This document shows positions 1 through 31,012 of a DNA stretch of 64,000 bases, piece by piece; the first letter of the stretch is position 1, and every line of letters starts with the position of its first letter. The DNA comes from Antedon mediterranea. Taxonomy: Eukaryota; Echinodermata; Crinoidea; Comatulida; Antedonidae. The translations under genes were made by a program, and so were the position numbers. The stretch lies in NCBI RefSeq assembly GCF_964355755.1, contig NC_092671.1, positions 10,055,001-10,119,000 of the forward strand, written 5' to 3'. The notes below the pieces were generated by a model that ran no database searches, was not told the origin of the DNA, and saw nothing but the letters and a program-made list of their open reading frames with translations.

Positions 1-356
1 TTTCACATTGCAATGTTGTTACACATTTCTACGAAAGCACTACCAGCAAACATACATTATTGAATATTTAGTTTACACTGTACATGGTTACACCAATGTG
101 AAATTAGCATAGCCTAAAGTTATAACAGAAACAAGAGATGTAAGTGATTTCACTGTTGTATCATGGAATTGTTACTCCATGGTTGGATTAAATCAGGCAA
201 TTATAAACAGCTATTATCTTTCCATTGTTAAAGTATAGTTTATTTGTCAAGGTAACAAATTAAAGATTATTAATTTATGGTGATAAATTAAACAAAATGG
301 ATTAAAAAACTAGACTAGTCAACAGATGGAAAAAGAAAGCAAAAGGAAGGATCTAA

Positions 357-16435
<16,079 letters not shown>

Positions 16436-18660
16436 AAATACACTTCAGTTATAAGGCCAATTTTGAGTACATGATTTAGAAATATTTACTGATGATCAGT
16501 CACAAGCTTATAGATATAAGTAAGGTTATTTTGAGTGTGTCAATCGTTTATATAACTACTTAATAAAGTAGATGCTGGTGGCTAATCAATGGATATCAAT
16601 ATAGTAACATTTTTATATTCTCCAAAAAAAAAATTATTGATAATCAAATTAAATATTTTTCTTTTAAATTGGATTGTAATATAGTTTTCAATTTTATTGT
16701 CTGATACTTGCCTTGACTATTCATTTTTACAAAACTTACGAACACAATTTGCAGCTAGTCCATCATGTATGGTTGACAAAAAGGCTATACTTAATACAAA
16801 CTGAAATAGATTTGTAATGATAAAGTTTGACAATCAATTTTTATGTAAGAATTGTCATGTGTAGACTATTGTATTAAACAGTTGTTGAGACGTTATACTA
16901 AAAACAAAAACAAACCTTTTTACTATTAAGGTGGCCCCAAATTGTCTCAGCTCGACTTAAATTGGTTATTGTCATTGTTTATTTATATTTTTAGTTTTTT
17001 ATTTTCTGTTAACATATTGATGTAAATAGCCTTTTTTTTTGTAAATATTTGCTTGTGTTTTAAGTAAAGAACAAAAGTATGTTGTATTAAATCAAATACA
17101 ACAACATGTTTTATTCGGAAATTAGTGGTGCTGTACCAATTGGAAATTTATAAGATTCCTGTATAAAGATTGTTTAAATAAAGAAATAATTATTATTAAA
17201 GTTCATATTGAGGAGATCAAAGTAGAGTTTTAAATTTTATATGTGAAGATTTTTCACATGTTGATGTCCGTAAATTAATTATAATGACTTAAAAGGTGTG
17301 TTTTGAGTTTTAAAAAACATTTTAGGATTCCCTCCTAGGCCTTGAGTGTTGATGGCATACAAGTTTAGTTTAGTCAGCAATTTAGCCTGCCTTTCAAGGA
17401 CTAAAAAACAATTCGTCAAAATCCGCCACAATTTAGTTGAGGTTGGCTTAATTTAGACAGATTTAGCTCAAACTACATTTAAAGACCGGTTTAAGAACAT
17501 GGTAGTAAATGTGTTGGAAAGATTTTAGGATTTAAAGAAAGTTTTTTAAGTGTGCATTGTTTTCTGGGAATCCGAAAAGAAACATTAATCTTCAGAACGT
17601 ACAAAACTGGCACCCATAATGCTTTGCCTTTGAAGTAACGTGGTCATTAAGACTGAACAAGAGAGGGCTCACTAACATGGGGATAAATTATATGAAGTTT
17701 GAAGGCAAAAGGTTTTTCCTCTTCTATACATTTAGCTTACTTTTACACTTGCTGTAAATACACCGTATTGTTATTTTAAATATAATATATAATATCCTGA
17801 TGTAATATATAGCTGTATTAGATATTTTATGTGCATGTTGCAAGAGAAATTTAGCTTAGACCAACTCGAAGAAAAGGCAGCTGATGTAAGCAAAATATAC
17901 ACAATTTTTACATTAAAGTAATATTTTTTTACAATTTGTTCGGTGCTTGCTGTAGACATAAAAATGAAACCTTGTTTTAAGAAGACATGGTCAATTGTTT
18001 TAAATGCTAATTATATACGTATGGAGTTGAAAGAGAGAATATATTTGGTTATTTTATACAGTAGAACTTTCATTGGGGTATGTTTGATCTGAAGGGCATT
18101 GTGGGAAGATAAAAGACGGCAAGAAAAATGTGTAAATAACATCAATACAATGATCCTTTTTACCAAACAGCAGGATGACTATGTGTGTACATGATGGCCT
18201 AAAGTTTAATTTGATTTTGGGATATATATATATAACATACTTTGTTGGATAAAAGACTACTATTAATAACTACTCAAACATCTTGCCCTGTGGTTTTTTT
18301 TTTAGTTACTACTGTAAATAAATGTATCGCTAAGATCATGCTTGGTTTGTAATTCACATTGTAGACAATTATTGTTTGTTCTATCAATCTGTGATATAAT
18401 ATAACATGCTACACTACATGATAACAAATCATGTAATATACAAGTTTGTAATGCTGTAATATTAAATTGGGATTTAATGGGTGAATATATTTTGTATAAA
18501 AAAAGTCTTGAGACCGTCTTCACTATGGTTTTTAAAAATGAATGTAACAAGTAAATTGTTTTATATGAAGAAAGTTTTTAAGGTAACTATATATACATTA
18601 TGTTCTAAACAATGAATATTATATTAATACTGCTGTTAACCAGAAAAATGTCAATAAATT
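16436..18660 (+). other. Smad2/3 3' UTR and downstream sequence
   Basis: Follows the Smad2/3 stop. AATAAA-type signals occur near 16562, 17177 and 18653, so the true cleavage site is uncertain. The sequence is AT-rich with no open frame that resembles a protein. Confidence 0.45.
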
Positions 18661-18826
18661 ACCGTATCTGTATTTTGTAATGTGTTTGGCTTTTAAAATG
18701 GACATTTGATATTAATTCTATGAAATATTGCAATGTCAAATCAAAATATTATAACAGTAATAATTTTGATATAGCGCCCTCTATTTGACAGTGCCTATCT
18801 AACTTTTTGGTTGTCGTCTGCTGCAG

Positions 18827-18894
18827 GCAGTGTGGTCCCGAGTGTGGTGCTCTCAACAGTCCCTTTCAAAGTTGATTTCGAATATAATATTTTG
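18827..18894 (+). other. Isolated exon-like segment, possible 5' UTR exon
   Basis: A pyrimidine-rich stretch and CTGCAG precede 68 nt of higher GC content, followed by a consensus GTAAGT donor. One frame is open throughout (SVVPSVVLSTVPF...), but I recognise no protein. It lies downstream of the Smad2/3 stop and upstream of LHFPL2 on the same strand. It could be a 5' non-coding exon of LHFPL2, an exon of an unrelated transcript, or chance. Confidence 0.3.
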
Positions 18895-20262
18895 GTAAGT
18901 AAAGCTGCATTCTTTTTGTTAATTTTACATTATGAATTGACTTATTTTCTGATCGTATAATGGTGATTTTGGAGAAGAAAAACATATTTAATGCAATTTG
19001 TAAGTACAGTACATTCATTCTATTCTAAGCATGCATACTGCTCTAGCTAGCTTATCTTAGCTCTCTGGTCTGGTTCTTTAACCTGATGTAGGTTGGTTGT
19101 AAAGTAGGCTGGCACCAGGCAGGCCTCGACTTGATTGATGTTACCGGATTAAAAGTGTTTTATCATCCCAAAAACAGTAAAAGACCTACTTTAATTCACT
19201 AAACTTGTACAGCAGGCATTGTTGAAACTAAAAACGTGTAAAAATTGCCTAGGCCTAGGCTAGGTGCTAAAAAACTATTGTATTGAAATTTAAGTAAGAT
19301 CAGCTCTCTCTAGGTCAGCATAAAGTCTGTTACCCGTCTTTATCGGCCAGAAAATAATTCATTGTTCCAATTTATGTCTGATTAACTAATTGATTATGCA
19401 TGCTTTGCCTGTTCAACTCAACTATGAAATTAATTTTCAGATAATTGAATAAAATGATTTACGCATGCAATATCAAGCTGTACCAATACTATAGTAATAT
19501 ATAAGTATATATTCAGTTACATGTCAAGTCTTGCACATCACACTTTTTTACTCAAGCGCTCGCGCCATACACCTAACCCTCGCTCTTTTTCACCAACTTT
19601 TTTTTATTCAAAAATGTGAAAATAAACTTGTTGTGGTATATTTCAACCCTGGAACATTTGCCCCAGTCGATTGAGACGTTTCATCTAAATTGTTTAGGTA
19701 CATCCAATGTAATTGTAACTACATATAATTGTTAGTATCCCACCATAGATTAAGTTTTATTAAATGTTTGTCATCTTAATTTTGTCATCTGAATATAACG
19801 GAGGTGTGGCATCTTCCTGTGTTTGTGCTAATATTGAATATCTTTAGTGACCTTATGTACCTGGCTTCAAATGACATTTCCTTTTCCCCACCTTGAATGG
19901 TATACTCAAAAACAACTTTTGATAAAGAAAACTTTTAATTGATTAGAGTAGTACTTAGATCATTTATATATCCAAAGGTCAAGTTGATTGAATCTGAGTT
20001 TAATTTCTTTGGCTTAGATGCTCTTTTAATTGAAACAATGGATGTAATGCAAGAGTAGGTAATTAGGTTTAATTAATCCTCTCCTTGACAATGAGTATGT
20101 GAAGTCAATTTTAAATTAGTATTGTGTATTTATATTGTGTCATGATTTTACCCTGAATTGTTACCAAGGTGCAGGAATCTAAATTCAATGCTATTTATTT
20201 TAAGGGCTACTCAGACATTGCTGGATGCGTATACATTAATCTTGGTTTACTCTACTTAATTC

Positions 20263-20432
20263 ATAAAGCTCTGTCTACACTATCAAACTTTATGCGACAA
20301 AAAAATGTTATGTGCTCATATAATGGACATGATGATGTCATATCACTACCATATTTGGTAATATCACCACCATAATTGGGCATATCACACTTTTTTTGTC
20401 AAACTAGTTTGATAGTGTAGACAGAGCTTTAT
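20263..20432. mobile_element. MITE, copy 2 (intact, 170 bp)
   Basis: Perfect 27-bp terminal inverted repeats, left ATAAAGCTCTGTCTACACTA and so on, right ending TAGTGTAGACAGAGCTTTAT. The internal GACATGATGATGTCATATCA is also found in copies 1 and 3. There is no coding capacity. The reference copy for the family in this window. Confidence 0.9.
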
Positions 20433-23249
20433 GGTACTACACAGACAAAAACATAAAAACATTATTGAATAGGGTAAATTAGAAACATTATTTATTAAAA
20501 TTAAAATAAATAATTCTATTATAGAAAGTATTTTTTTTAAACAAAGGTCATTGACTATATATGACAGATTGATCAATCACTTAGCTACCAGCAGTAAAAG
20601 CCTGTCATCAAATAATTTATCATCCCAAGGATTTAACAAATGATTCATTAACCAAAGACCTCTTCGATCTACCCATTTAAAAGATAGTGTTCCATCTGTT
20701 CCATCGGTAAATTAATAATCTAAATAAAGGTAGACATGTCAAACAAGTACAAGTGTGTTAAATATAGATGACAACAGATGGAGTAATAAAAGAGATTATA
20801 ATATAGAATGAACATATATAGTATGATAATTATAATTCTTTCATTCAACGTAATTATATTATATTGCTAGATTATTTTACATGTAAATTATATAATAATT
20901 CATATTTTTATATATGTGCTGCATTAGAATTTTACCTATATTATTAGCTAACTATATGCAGGGCCGTAACCACCAGTACCACTTTTTTTACAGGGGCCTT
21001 TGACAACCCAGTGACTTGAACAGGAATAGTTCCCTCTTCTTACGACAACCACACCACTTTTTTGTTGTTGTTTACATCACTGTTATCAAGTATAACAATA
21101 ATATAATAATAAATGGGTAATTTTGAGATATGTCATCTAAATGGTATAAGAATTAGTTGGAAGAGTCTTTAATATATCAATGCACAGACACTAATATGGT
21201 TCACTATGAAAATGTATGCTCTTAGTATTCTCATATATGTACATCATATAAATTAGTTTTATTTAGCAATTCTCAGACTTCATATAATAGTACAGTACTA
21301 ATAAATAGACAAAGGTTCCTTTCTCTCATTGATCCATTTGTTTACACAGCAAATAGTAGCTTATCTACCTAATAGTTATGATTTAATGATACATAATACA
21401 TTTATACCCTGCTGGCTATATTTGCATGTAAATTTATTACCATCATATGCAGTTAATAAATTACTATTTATATTATATTGCAACTGTGGGGAAATCCTGC
21501 TGGCATGTACAGTACCTATTTACTATTCATGGCATTTGAACCGGTTTACTTGTTCATTCTATTGTATTACAGAGCATAGATGAAGAAAAATAGAATGAAA
21601 TGTTCATGGTATATGTTCATGAATTATTGAAGAATAAGAAATAGATTATTATTTATTGACTGAAGAAAATATTGTGAGGTCTAGGTCTAGCCTACAGTAG
21701 CTAGTAGATGAAATTTGCCTGTAGGGAAAGGGATTTGTCCGAACACAAAAACGCCCACCCCTTGCTATAGGGCTTGCTAGGGTTATATTGATCAGATCTA
21801 GGGTGAGGTCCTCTCTTCCCGGGTACTGTATAACAATAACATTGATTTAGTAAAGTTCTGATTAAGAGATTACTTGAGTAGCATTAACAAAGGATATCCT
21901 AAAAAGGTTTAATGATTTTTTAAGCGCCAGTCACAGTCTGATGAGTATGATCACATGCGGCACAAGGGGGGCACAAGTAATCAAAGAACAAAAGCTTTAA
22001 TTGAAAATTTGTTTGGTTGTTAGTTTGGTTAAAACATACCCACAATCCATTTAGTTAGGATATTAACCTTAAAAGGAAACTTTTTGACAAGTTTTTGTAA
22101 AGGTTTCATGAAAAAAATTTGACTGTCATACACTACAGGTTGCTGGTTTGTGATAACAATAACAATTTGTTCAATACCTTAACAAGAATTAAACATATTA
22201 TGATATACAATGGAAAGGTATTTTTCTACAAATATATGGTAGATATGGTAGTTAAGTAATAAACCACCAATTGCCCATGTTGTTTGAACCTATTTCTTCT
22301 CTGAACTTACACAATAGTACTTGTACAGTATAAATAAAAATTACAAATGTGAGGTAAAAGAAATAAAAATGTGCGGTATTGTCCAATCACTAAATCTGTT
22401 TCTTTGAAGTATTGTACAAGTCATACTAATGGTGGTATACCACATTCCTTTTAAGAATTATCATATGACTGCTAAAAATGGTAAAATACCTTATTATTGG
22501 TATTGGTAAGTATAGAAAGAAATTGCACAGGACCAAATATTTTGCGAAATGCAGTGAGTGACAGTAGGCATACTATTTAATATTTCAACCACATTGAAGA
22601 CACAGATAAAGATTTATGATATCGATTTTCTTAAAATCAGGCATTGTCTGTTAGGATATAGGTATTGCAAAAGAAAATTCAGGATAACTTGAAAATTGTG
22701 GATGTTATCGCACAAACAATTTTAGATACAAAGCAACTAATTGGCAAACCCTATACATATTCTAACATCATTGAATATATGGCAAAGTACTGAATTAATT
22801 TCTTGAAAGTGATCATTGTGAAACAAAATAACTTTAAGCGGTAAACCCAACAAATCAAAGCTGCGATTTTACATCAAACAATTTTAATTGTTGTATGCTA
22901 GAAAATATAATTTAGTGCCAAAACACCGAAGGCACTAAATATTAGATCATTCTATATACAAGTAATTGTTTACATTATGATGCCTGAATTAACCCTGATG
23001 CTTGCATCATTTGATCGCGATCACAAAATGAACAAAATCTTGATCCTTCTCCAATTAGTGTTCGTAAACGGATGAAAGGGGTTACCGATGCAAACTGATG
23101 AAAGCGAAGAACAAAGGAGGAAAAGTTCAGTAACCTGATACTCTTATTAAAAGATTAAGTGTTGTATGAAATCGAACATGCAATATAACACCTTGTATTT
23201 TACCCATGCTAAATATTCAATGATATTATACAACTATTAGGCTACCACA

Positions 23250-23410
23250 ATCATTGAGGGTAAAAAGAACTGGACAGTGACCGAACACTATCATTTTGAT
23301 GGTACAGGGTACACAGTAGAACTACCCTTATGCAACTGTAGGCCTATCACATTCAAGGTAAAAAGAACTGGACAGTGACTGAACATGGTATATAGTAGAA
23401 CCACCTCTCA
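23250..23410. repeat. Two-copy direct repeat
   Basis: GGTAAAAAGAACTGGACAGT occurs at about 23260 and 23358. Each copy is followed by GACNGAACA and then by an ATAGTAGAACNACC or ACAGTAGAACTACC segment. This is a local tandem duplication of roughly 98 bp with one deletion. Confidence 0.75.
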
Positions 23411-25866
23411 CTTTACCCTATTAATTAAGGGTACTTTCTCCCATAAAGCAATGAGGGGCTAAATATATTCAACACTATGCTCAAACCCTATCAACGGAAC
23501 ACTTTGTTGGATCCTACTGTCTGTATTTATTTAACTTAAGGTTCAAAATTGCACCTACTTTTGAAAGTTATTGAATCACCCTTCTTACAGTCCTAAACAT
23601 TCAAAATAAAGTATGTCAATAATAATATTTATTTAATTTCCTCCATGGTATTAATGTATTTAAGCTCATGTGTGAAGGTATAAAGTTATATCCCATTGTG
23701 CGTAATGTTTCTTTTTTATCCACATTTAGATTAAATTCCAAATTAAATATTTACTATCGTTGCTTATCGTCTAATCTGATCTAAGTAAAAGAATTTAATA
23801 CTTTGTAAATGTAAATAAAAATGGACACGCCATAGGAGAACAAATCCTTTACCTGCAATAACCTGTGATTATATTTTATAGCTCAAGGCACTTTGAGGTT
23901 TTCATATAAAATTCTCATCATTTCCAATTTATCTTAATTATTCATCAATGCTATTTTGTGTAACTAAGGAAAATCCATGATCTAATTAGGACACATTAGA
24001 TTTCCTTGGGAAAGGTTTACTATTAGGCTTTCATTGTGGACAACTGAGTCTAATGACATCATGATTACTCAACCAATCAGAATGACCGATTTGCGTGGGA
24101 AGGTGTAACATATCAGATTGTTAGATGGTAAAGTGTGTCATTTGAAGTATTGTAACCCAATGGGATTGTTGTGTGGTGGAGATAGGTACAATAATAAGTG
24201 GTATTATAACCCAGTGTTTATATTATTGATGATATTCAAGAATCAGATATTTAACTGTGTAGTGTGTTACAGGTAAGATATTGTTACATCATTTATATAG
24301 TATTACAGGTAAATGTAAGATATATTATTGCTTATTTAATTACCAATGATTATTGGCAGAGTTTAGAATTGATACTTTCAAGTCACAGTGCAAATAAAGC
24401 AGTGACTTAGAACATAGCAGATAGCTTACTTGAGTACTTCAGTTAGCTAAATAATAAACATAATTAAGTTACTATAGCAACTATGACATTTATGCATTAT
24501 TATAATAATAGAAAGATGCTGACAGCGGCAATAAAGATAATGTCTAGGTACGGCATGATTAATTCTTAAGCTGATGTTAATGTAGCGTTGAATCGCTTTT
24601 TTTTCTACTGAACATTATATGACTCATTTTAAATTTTAGGTAAAAAAAAGTATGTTGAATATATTTGTTATTCCATGCAAAATATGAATATGGAAATACT
24701 ACTATACATTAATATGAAGATATATAGCCATATTTTATTGTAGCCTTATGTGTTCATGCTTGCATTTTGCATTTTAATATGCATGGTGTTATTTATGTAC
24801 AAATTAGAATATGTGGGTTTATCTTATGTATTTTATTGTTTATTATAACCTGACTTTTATAAACATAACTATATTATTCTGACATTACAGTACAGTACAG
24901 GGCATTACTATAATCTTCAGTCTTGCTATCTTAAAAAGCTATGTTTGATTTATATAATATACTATACTGTGTGCAGTACTATAGCAATTTTAACTTCTGA
25001 GAAAGTAAAACAAAAAGACCTTGCTATGTCTGTCAGCATGTAATTCAACAGAGTTGACTGCTGTTTAGTTTATTTCAAAAGTACATAGACCTGCCTCCAG
25101 TTATTAGTGTTATACTTTGTTTTATACAGAAAGAGGAATGTAACCCTACTGCCTATTGTACATGAAAGTACTTTTTTTGTAGTGGAATTTGATTCAGAGT
25201 ACTGTATTGATGATTAATTAATAATAAAATTGAACTAAAACATTATGTGAGTTTAAAGTTGACCTAAATTCATAATATTGTTACATCATTCCTGCTACTA
25301 CTAGGGTTCTAGATGGCGATTCAGCTTATTATTCGTAAAAGAAAAACATTTTTGGCATACATGGTGTGTCATAAGCATTAGAATCACTGGTGGTGCTAGT
25401 AATAAGAAGGAAAGTCTGTATACCAAGGCATTATTTATTTGAATGCGCAAGCAATACAGGTGTTTAACATACAGCAACTGTACTGTAAAATTGAATCCAT
25501 TGAAGGTTTGATCCATAGATTTATAGATAAGTCTGCTGATGTAATTCTTTTACTTGCTGTCAAAATAGTTTAGTACTTCTAATACATTTGAAGGTTTTAT
25601 ATTGATAAACGACATGACAATAAAAAAGAAATACTCTAGATAGAATGTAATACTTAATAGTATAAAAAGATGAGATATGAAATATTATTGTAAGAAATCC
25701 TTCCATTTAATTTTATCTAAAATGTCAAGGAAAAATAATTAATTCTAATAATAATAGGCCCTATGTAGTATCAATGAAATAATAGTAATTGCGTAGGTTT
25801 GTAACTGTCTAATCTAAAGATATTGAACTCATAATATTTTGGAGTAATCTGTAAAAAAAATATATA

Positions 25867-25922
25867 AATCCAAAGGCAAATTACTGAAAAAATGACAATG
25901 CTGTGGGTATCAATGTGGAGAT
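25867..25922. repeat. Dispersed repeat, copy 1
   Basis: AAATCCAAAGGCAAATTACT, then AAAATGACAATGCTGTGGG. The same string with a few changes occurs at 48656-48712 near an ACO1 exon. Probably an unidentified mobile element fragment. Confidence 0.65.
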
Positions 25923-28369
25923 ACAAAAAAAGAAGCGAAAAGCTAAATCAAAACGATAAAGTAAAACAGCCAGAGAAGTTAGCAGAGCTTTCGGGCAACA
26001 CTAGCCCATACAAATATATATATCTCAACTACAGTAATGGCAATTTTCAATACAACTTTTAGACATGGATGGAATACCTAAGTCTACACCATGCTGTAGC
26101 TTAATTACACATAATTATATTTTCATGAATATTATATCCCAAATGTAGGTACAATCCTTTTGTTAATACTGCAGGTTAGTTTTTCTGATGAGGTGAACCA
26201 CACCAGACGATTCTAATAAAATTTGTTATTGTATCAAACAAAGATATTTAAATAATAATTTTCTACTAATGCATTCACTTAGTTGAGAACTTGGTACTGA
26301 CAATTGTTTGATAATTGCTAACCCCACTGTCAATTGTGGCTTAAAAATTGTATGTAAAGTTTTACAATGTCTATTATCAACTATGAATGTATTTTTATCT
26401 CAATAAAAATCAACAGTTATACTTCATTGGGTTTTTAAAAAGTTCACAAAATTAAAAAAAACTGTTTGGTCCAAAGTGTACTACGAAGTAGTGATACTAA
26501 GTTTAGTATACTGTAGTACAAAGGTAACAATTCATCACAATAGTTTTGTAATCTTTCAGTATTTATTTTAACAGACATTAATATTTATTTTAACAGACAG
26601 ACATGATGCATGCTAATGTCAACATTGTGTAATACTGTACATCAGAATATTGCATCAACTGTTTCACTTTTGTGAAAAAAGAACTTGCTAAATAGTATGT
26701 GATTAGAGTAAGCAACACAAACTAATATACTGTATAATTCATAATCATATGATCTGGGTGCACAATTTATCTGCTATGGTAAATAATGGTTATTTGTTTG
26801 ACCTTTGGGGTGAGACTAATTACTTGGGAGCAAAATCTAGCATAAAAACTTAAAATAGGCCTATTCTTGATATTATTTAGAAGAAACCACTTGCAAACAA
26901 AGAAAACTGTACAAAAATATACTGTATTTACGTCAAAAGTGCATTTCCTATCAAATTTGAGTGGTAATACTTGTTTTGTCTGTAACCTTGAAACTGTGGG
27001 ATAATTATCAAGGTGTTTTGGTCATAATCTATTAGAAGCTAAATAATTAATTTTAAACAATAAATTGACTTTTAAACTATAAAAGTAATCTGTTGTAAAG
27101 CAATTTTATATATTTTTATTTTTATCTGCATTTATTCACTTAAAATTTATTCCAGATAAGTAGTGAACCATGTCTGACCCGTTGACAGGGCTTGCTCTCA
27201 CTAGTCGACCCCAGGTTGTAAATTTCGTTCAAAGATGAGATGATTCTCAATTACTCATGTCTCCTGACAAATTCCCTGAGGTATTTATGGATCAAAAACA
27301 TCCAGAAAAAGTATTTTTGTGGAAATGTAAAAAGGAAATTATAACATAATGTAATGTGGTAAAAACATATGCTGTTGTCTAGACTTATGGCCACCAATTA
27401 TCCCACTCAAAAAGAAATCAACAACAAAGTTAATATTTGTTATGAAATACTATACAAAAACAAACTATGTATTTGATGAAGTAAAACAATTTATGTATTT
27501 ATAATGTCAATTAAAAATATGTACATATACAGTATGTATATTTGTTTGACGTCTGTGAAAGAGTAGTGTATTTTTTTATTTACAATAAATACAAATATTT
27601 TAGTTTGTACTGTACTGTAAAACACTAAATAAATGAAAACAAATTTTGGACAACTACAATTGAGAAAACAAAATTAGCGCCAAGTTCATGCTTTTCTAAT
27701 GAAACCAAAATACAGTAAATTAGTTTGAATTATAAATCCAACTCTGAATTTGATGATTTATCTTAAAAATTGTCATTTTTAATATTTACTTCCACCGAAG
27801 TAATTAATGTGAGCCCATGGTCCAAAGAAAATGAGTTCAAATATTTTCCCACATATTCCTAAGCATCGCTCTACTTAACCTACTATCCAGTAGGAATAAG
27901 TATCAGAGCCAAGAATAAGCAATTTTTCTACATTTAATTATCATATTAATACTTAATTTGGTAAAGTTATTCCCTAATCAGTTTAGCTTCAATGATAAGC
28001 TGTGCTGATGTTTAGACCTTAGGTCTATTCTCAGTTGAGTTAATTACGAATTCTACTTAAGATGTCTGTATAATTTTATGATTGTCATCTTGTCAACATA
28101 GTAAGTCGGAGAAATACATTGATTATTGAAAATGATGATAATGATGGTGATTCTAATTTGTGATTAATAATTAAGATATTAATAATACAATAGGTATGTC
28201 ATTTTCCAAAGTGTAAACTTATGGCTATGTGGAAGATAGTATATTTGTTTCCATTTATTCAACACAATTCCCCTGAATTTGTTTTACAATTACTGTATTT
28301 AATGCTATCAACTAAATTAGTATAGCACCCACTGCTTATAAGCTCAAATCCAATCTTATCCATCTTATT

Positions 28370-28440
28370 AGTGGTCTAGTAGTATGAACACCAGGTTAGT
28401 GAGTGATCTTAGGTTGCAGGTTCGATTCATATATTACTTA
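28370..28440 (+). repeat. tRNA-like SINE head (degenerate)
   Basis: TTAGTGGTCTAGTAGTATGA resembles an A-box region and GCAGGTTCGATTCAT a B box about 45 nt later. No clear cloverleaf. Confidence 0.4.
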
Positions 28441-30944
28441 ATTTAAAGTATTTTCTTAAATGTATCAAGTACTGTACTGTATGGTACAAATAACGTCACA
28501 CTTAATTGTCATTAATAATACTTCTAGGTTCATGATGATGTCATAAATATCCAACATTGATATGAAAAACAGGTAGTCATGTTTATGGTATGCCTAAAGA
28601 AAGTCCTAATTTAAGAAACATTGTATTGTAAATTAATTGCGATAATAAAGATAGTTGTTGTTACATTTGTTGTTGAATCATCGTACTTCAATGGTTGGGG
28701 AATTTGTATGCCAAAATGTAAATAAAGACAATTGTTGTTGGTGACAATGACAATGATAGAATTTCTCAATTCTAGGTCATTAAATTTATCATGTCCTCCT
28801 TTGCTATCAGTTCCAATAAATAAAACGTGTACATGAAGTCCTGAGAGTTTCCTCTCTTGGTAAACCAGGACACAAACAGGACAGTGGACTACTGTAGGTT
28901 GTAACGTACCCACTGTGTTAACTCTAACCACAAATTACTTATATCAGGCTGAGTAATATAGATCATTAATCAATTTGAAGATTTCTGAGTAACCATTATA
29001 AAGAACAATTATTAAGAGATCATCTGAATTTCAAATTTACCTCAACTAGTACAATAACACTGCAGTAGTTACATCTTTATTTATTCCAATTCCTATTTTG
29101 GTTTAATTTGGTTTACATTCATTTGTTTATATTTCATTTTTTGACAGAATTTGATAGATAAGGAATACAAATGGTTCTGTGAAACAAGCTGATTATACAA
29201 ACTGATTACATTCATAATTAAAAATAATCAATAGGTAATTTTAAGGAAATTAGTTACCTCTGACCACACCTACTGCACCTCACAAATCAGTTTGAACAGA
29301 CACATCATTGCCTGTTTTGTTTTTTTATGAATAGTGGATCTACACAAACTATTCAGATAACATGTCTTGATTTTAGAATTAATTAAATGCAAAATGCTTT
29401 TCTGCTTCACTATTAAAAACAGGAATAACATTAATATGATTAAAATTTATATTTATCTTAAAAGATATTAATTATTAGAACCTATGATATCTGTAGAATA
29501 TAAAACTCATTACTGAATTACTCATGCATTCAATGATTTTTCTCTATAGAATATTATAATAATAATAATTGTGTCTACATAATATTGTGTTTTTATCGTC
29601 TAGTTCTATACTTCATTGCTTTTTGTTATTCATTACAACTCACTTGAAATGCATTTGAGTTGAAAAGTAACTAGATGGTCCATTTCTTCTCAGAGGTCAT
29701 TCATCAAAGACAGGGTTTATATTGTAGCAAATAGGCCTACAAGTCTATTTGGTCCTGGAGATGTTCCCTAAAATAGGGTATCACTGTATGCAATTGTTGT
29801 TGGTGGTTAAAAGAAAAAAGATTACATAAGAAATATTATAGTTTGGTAAATTATTAAAGCTATTTGTAATATTTTGGAGATGTTTTTTCTTATTATAGTA
29901 AATGATTTTTTTAATGAAAGTCCAGTCTTGTTCAATATGCAAAGCATGTTGCTTGATTGATGCTTTTGGCAGTTTTCAAATTGTGTTCAGACAATATTGC
30001 TGAAGATTATATTTCAAGTGGTCGTCTGAAGAATATTAGATAGGCAATCTAGAGATTTCTCATCTTCAAGATGTCTGCATCTTACATTAGGCAATATAAG
30101 TATGCGCGCTAAGCATCCATTAGTATCTGTGTTTGACATTTGTAAATCATGATTTAGTTTGATGTAAATTGATGTGGTTCACTCATGTACTTTTGTTAAT
30201 TACTATCTAGTATCCAATCACTGTAAGAACTGTTCGAAAGAAGTATACAGTACCAGAATCTGTTCTCATCTACCGCTACTAGTAGTAGATAGTATGGACA
30301 TTTGGAAATATCAAAAATGATATTGGTTGGCCTGAGGAAATAACAATCCTCAAAGACAAAATGCAATGACAAAAGCTCAACACAAGTAATTTGACCAATC
30401 ACAAACTATGGATTATTATTTGAACTGTCACTTGTCATTGGTCAACTCGCTTTATATGTTGTGCTTTCATTACATCATAGTATGAACCATAGCTTAAACA
30501 AGATCGAGTGGCAGGATGAGAATCCGCTATGATGTCACTGCTTTAAAAATTGTATTTAGTACCTGAGCACTGAGTTACTTGTATCAGCATGCTTTCTTAA
30601 TTAACGAAGATGCGCAAATAATTATGTATCAATTTCCCGATAATGTCAACGCTAAATGAGCATGATAGCCTTTAACTTGCTGACCTAACGTTATACTTTT
30701 ACTGATTACTCATTTTCTGATTTCTCACCACATCGTTCATCACAGTAGTTGGTAAGGTTCAACTTTGTACATAATGTGTCATATACAGCAAATAATAGCA
30801 GCAAATTCTTTTAGTAAAAATGTCGTAGTAATGTATTTAATTATTTAATTTAAAGTTTAGAAGCATAGAGAAACTCCAAACTGCCCAGTAATGTTTTGGA
30901 AAATAATTTATAAACGGTGAAATTTTGAAAAAGCTACTGTACCT

Positions 30945-31012
30945 CAACTGAGATGCGAGCCCAAAATTGTCCTCTTTATGCAGATATCCTACCATTAGAC
31001 CACTGAAGTGTT
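30945..31012 (-). repeat. tRNA-like SINE head or tRNA relic
   Basis: On the minus strand it reads CAGTGGTCTAATGGTAGGAT, a strong A box of Gly/Glu/Asp-tRNA type, then TTTTGGGCTCGCATCTCAG in the place of a B box. The B box is weak (GGCTCGCATC rather than GGTTCRANNC), so a functional tRNA is unlikely. Confidence 0.4.

Noticed and set aside
23820-24120. Homeodomain-like ATTA/TAATTA clusters as an enhancer
   Set aside because: Such words are expected often in AT-rich DNA; without conservation data nothing distinguishes this stretch.
30945-31012. Possible functional tRNA gene (Gly/Glu/Asp type)
   Set aside because: A-box is good, but the B-box is degenerate and I could not fold a complete cloverleaf; kept as a SINE or tRNA relic.
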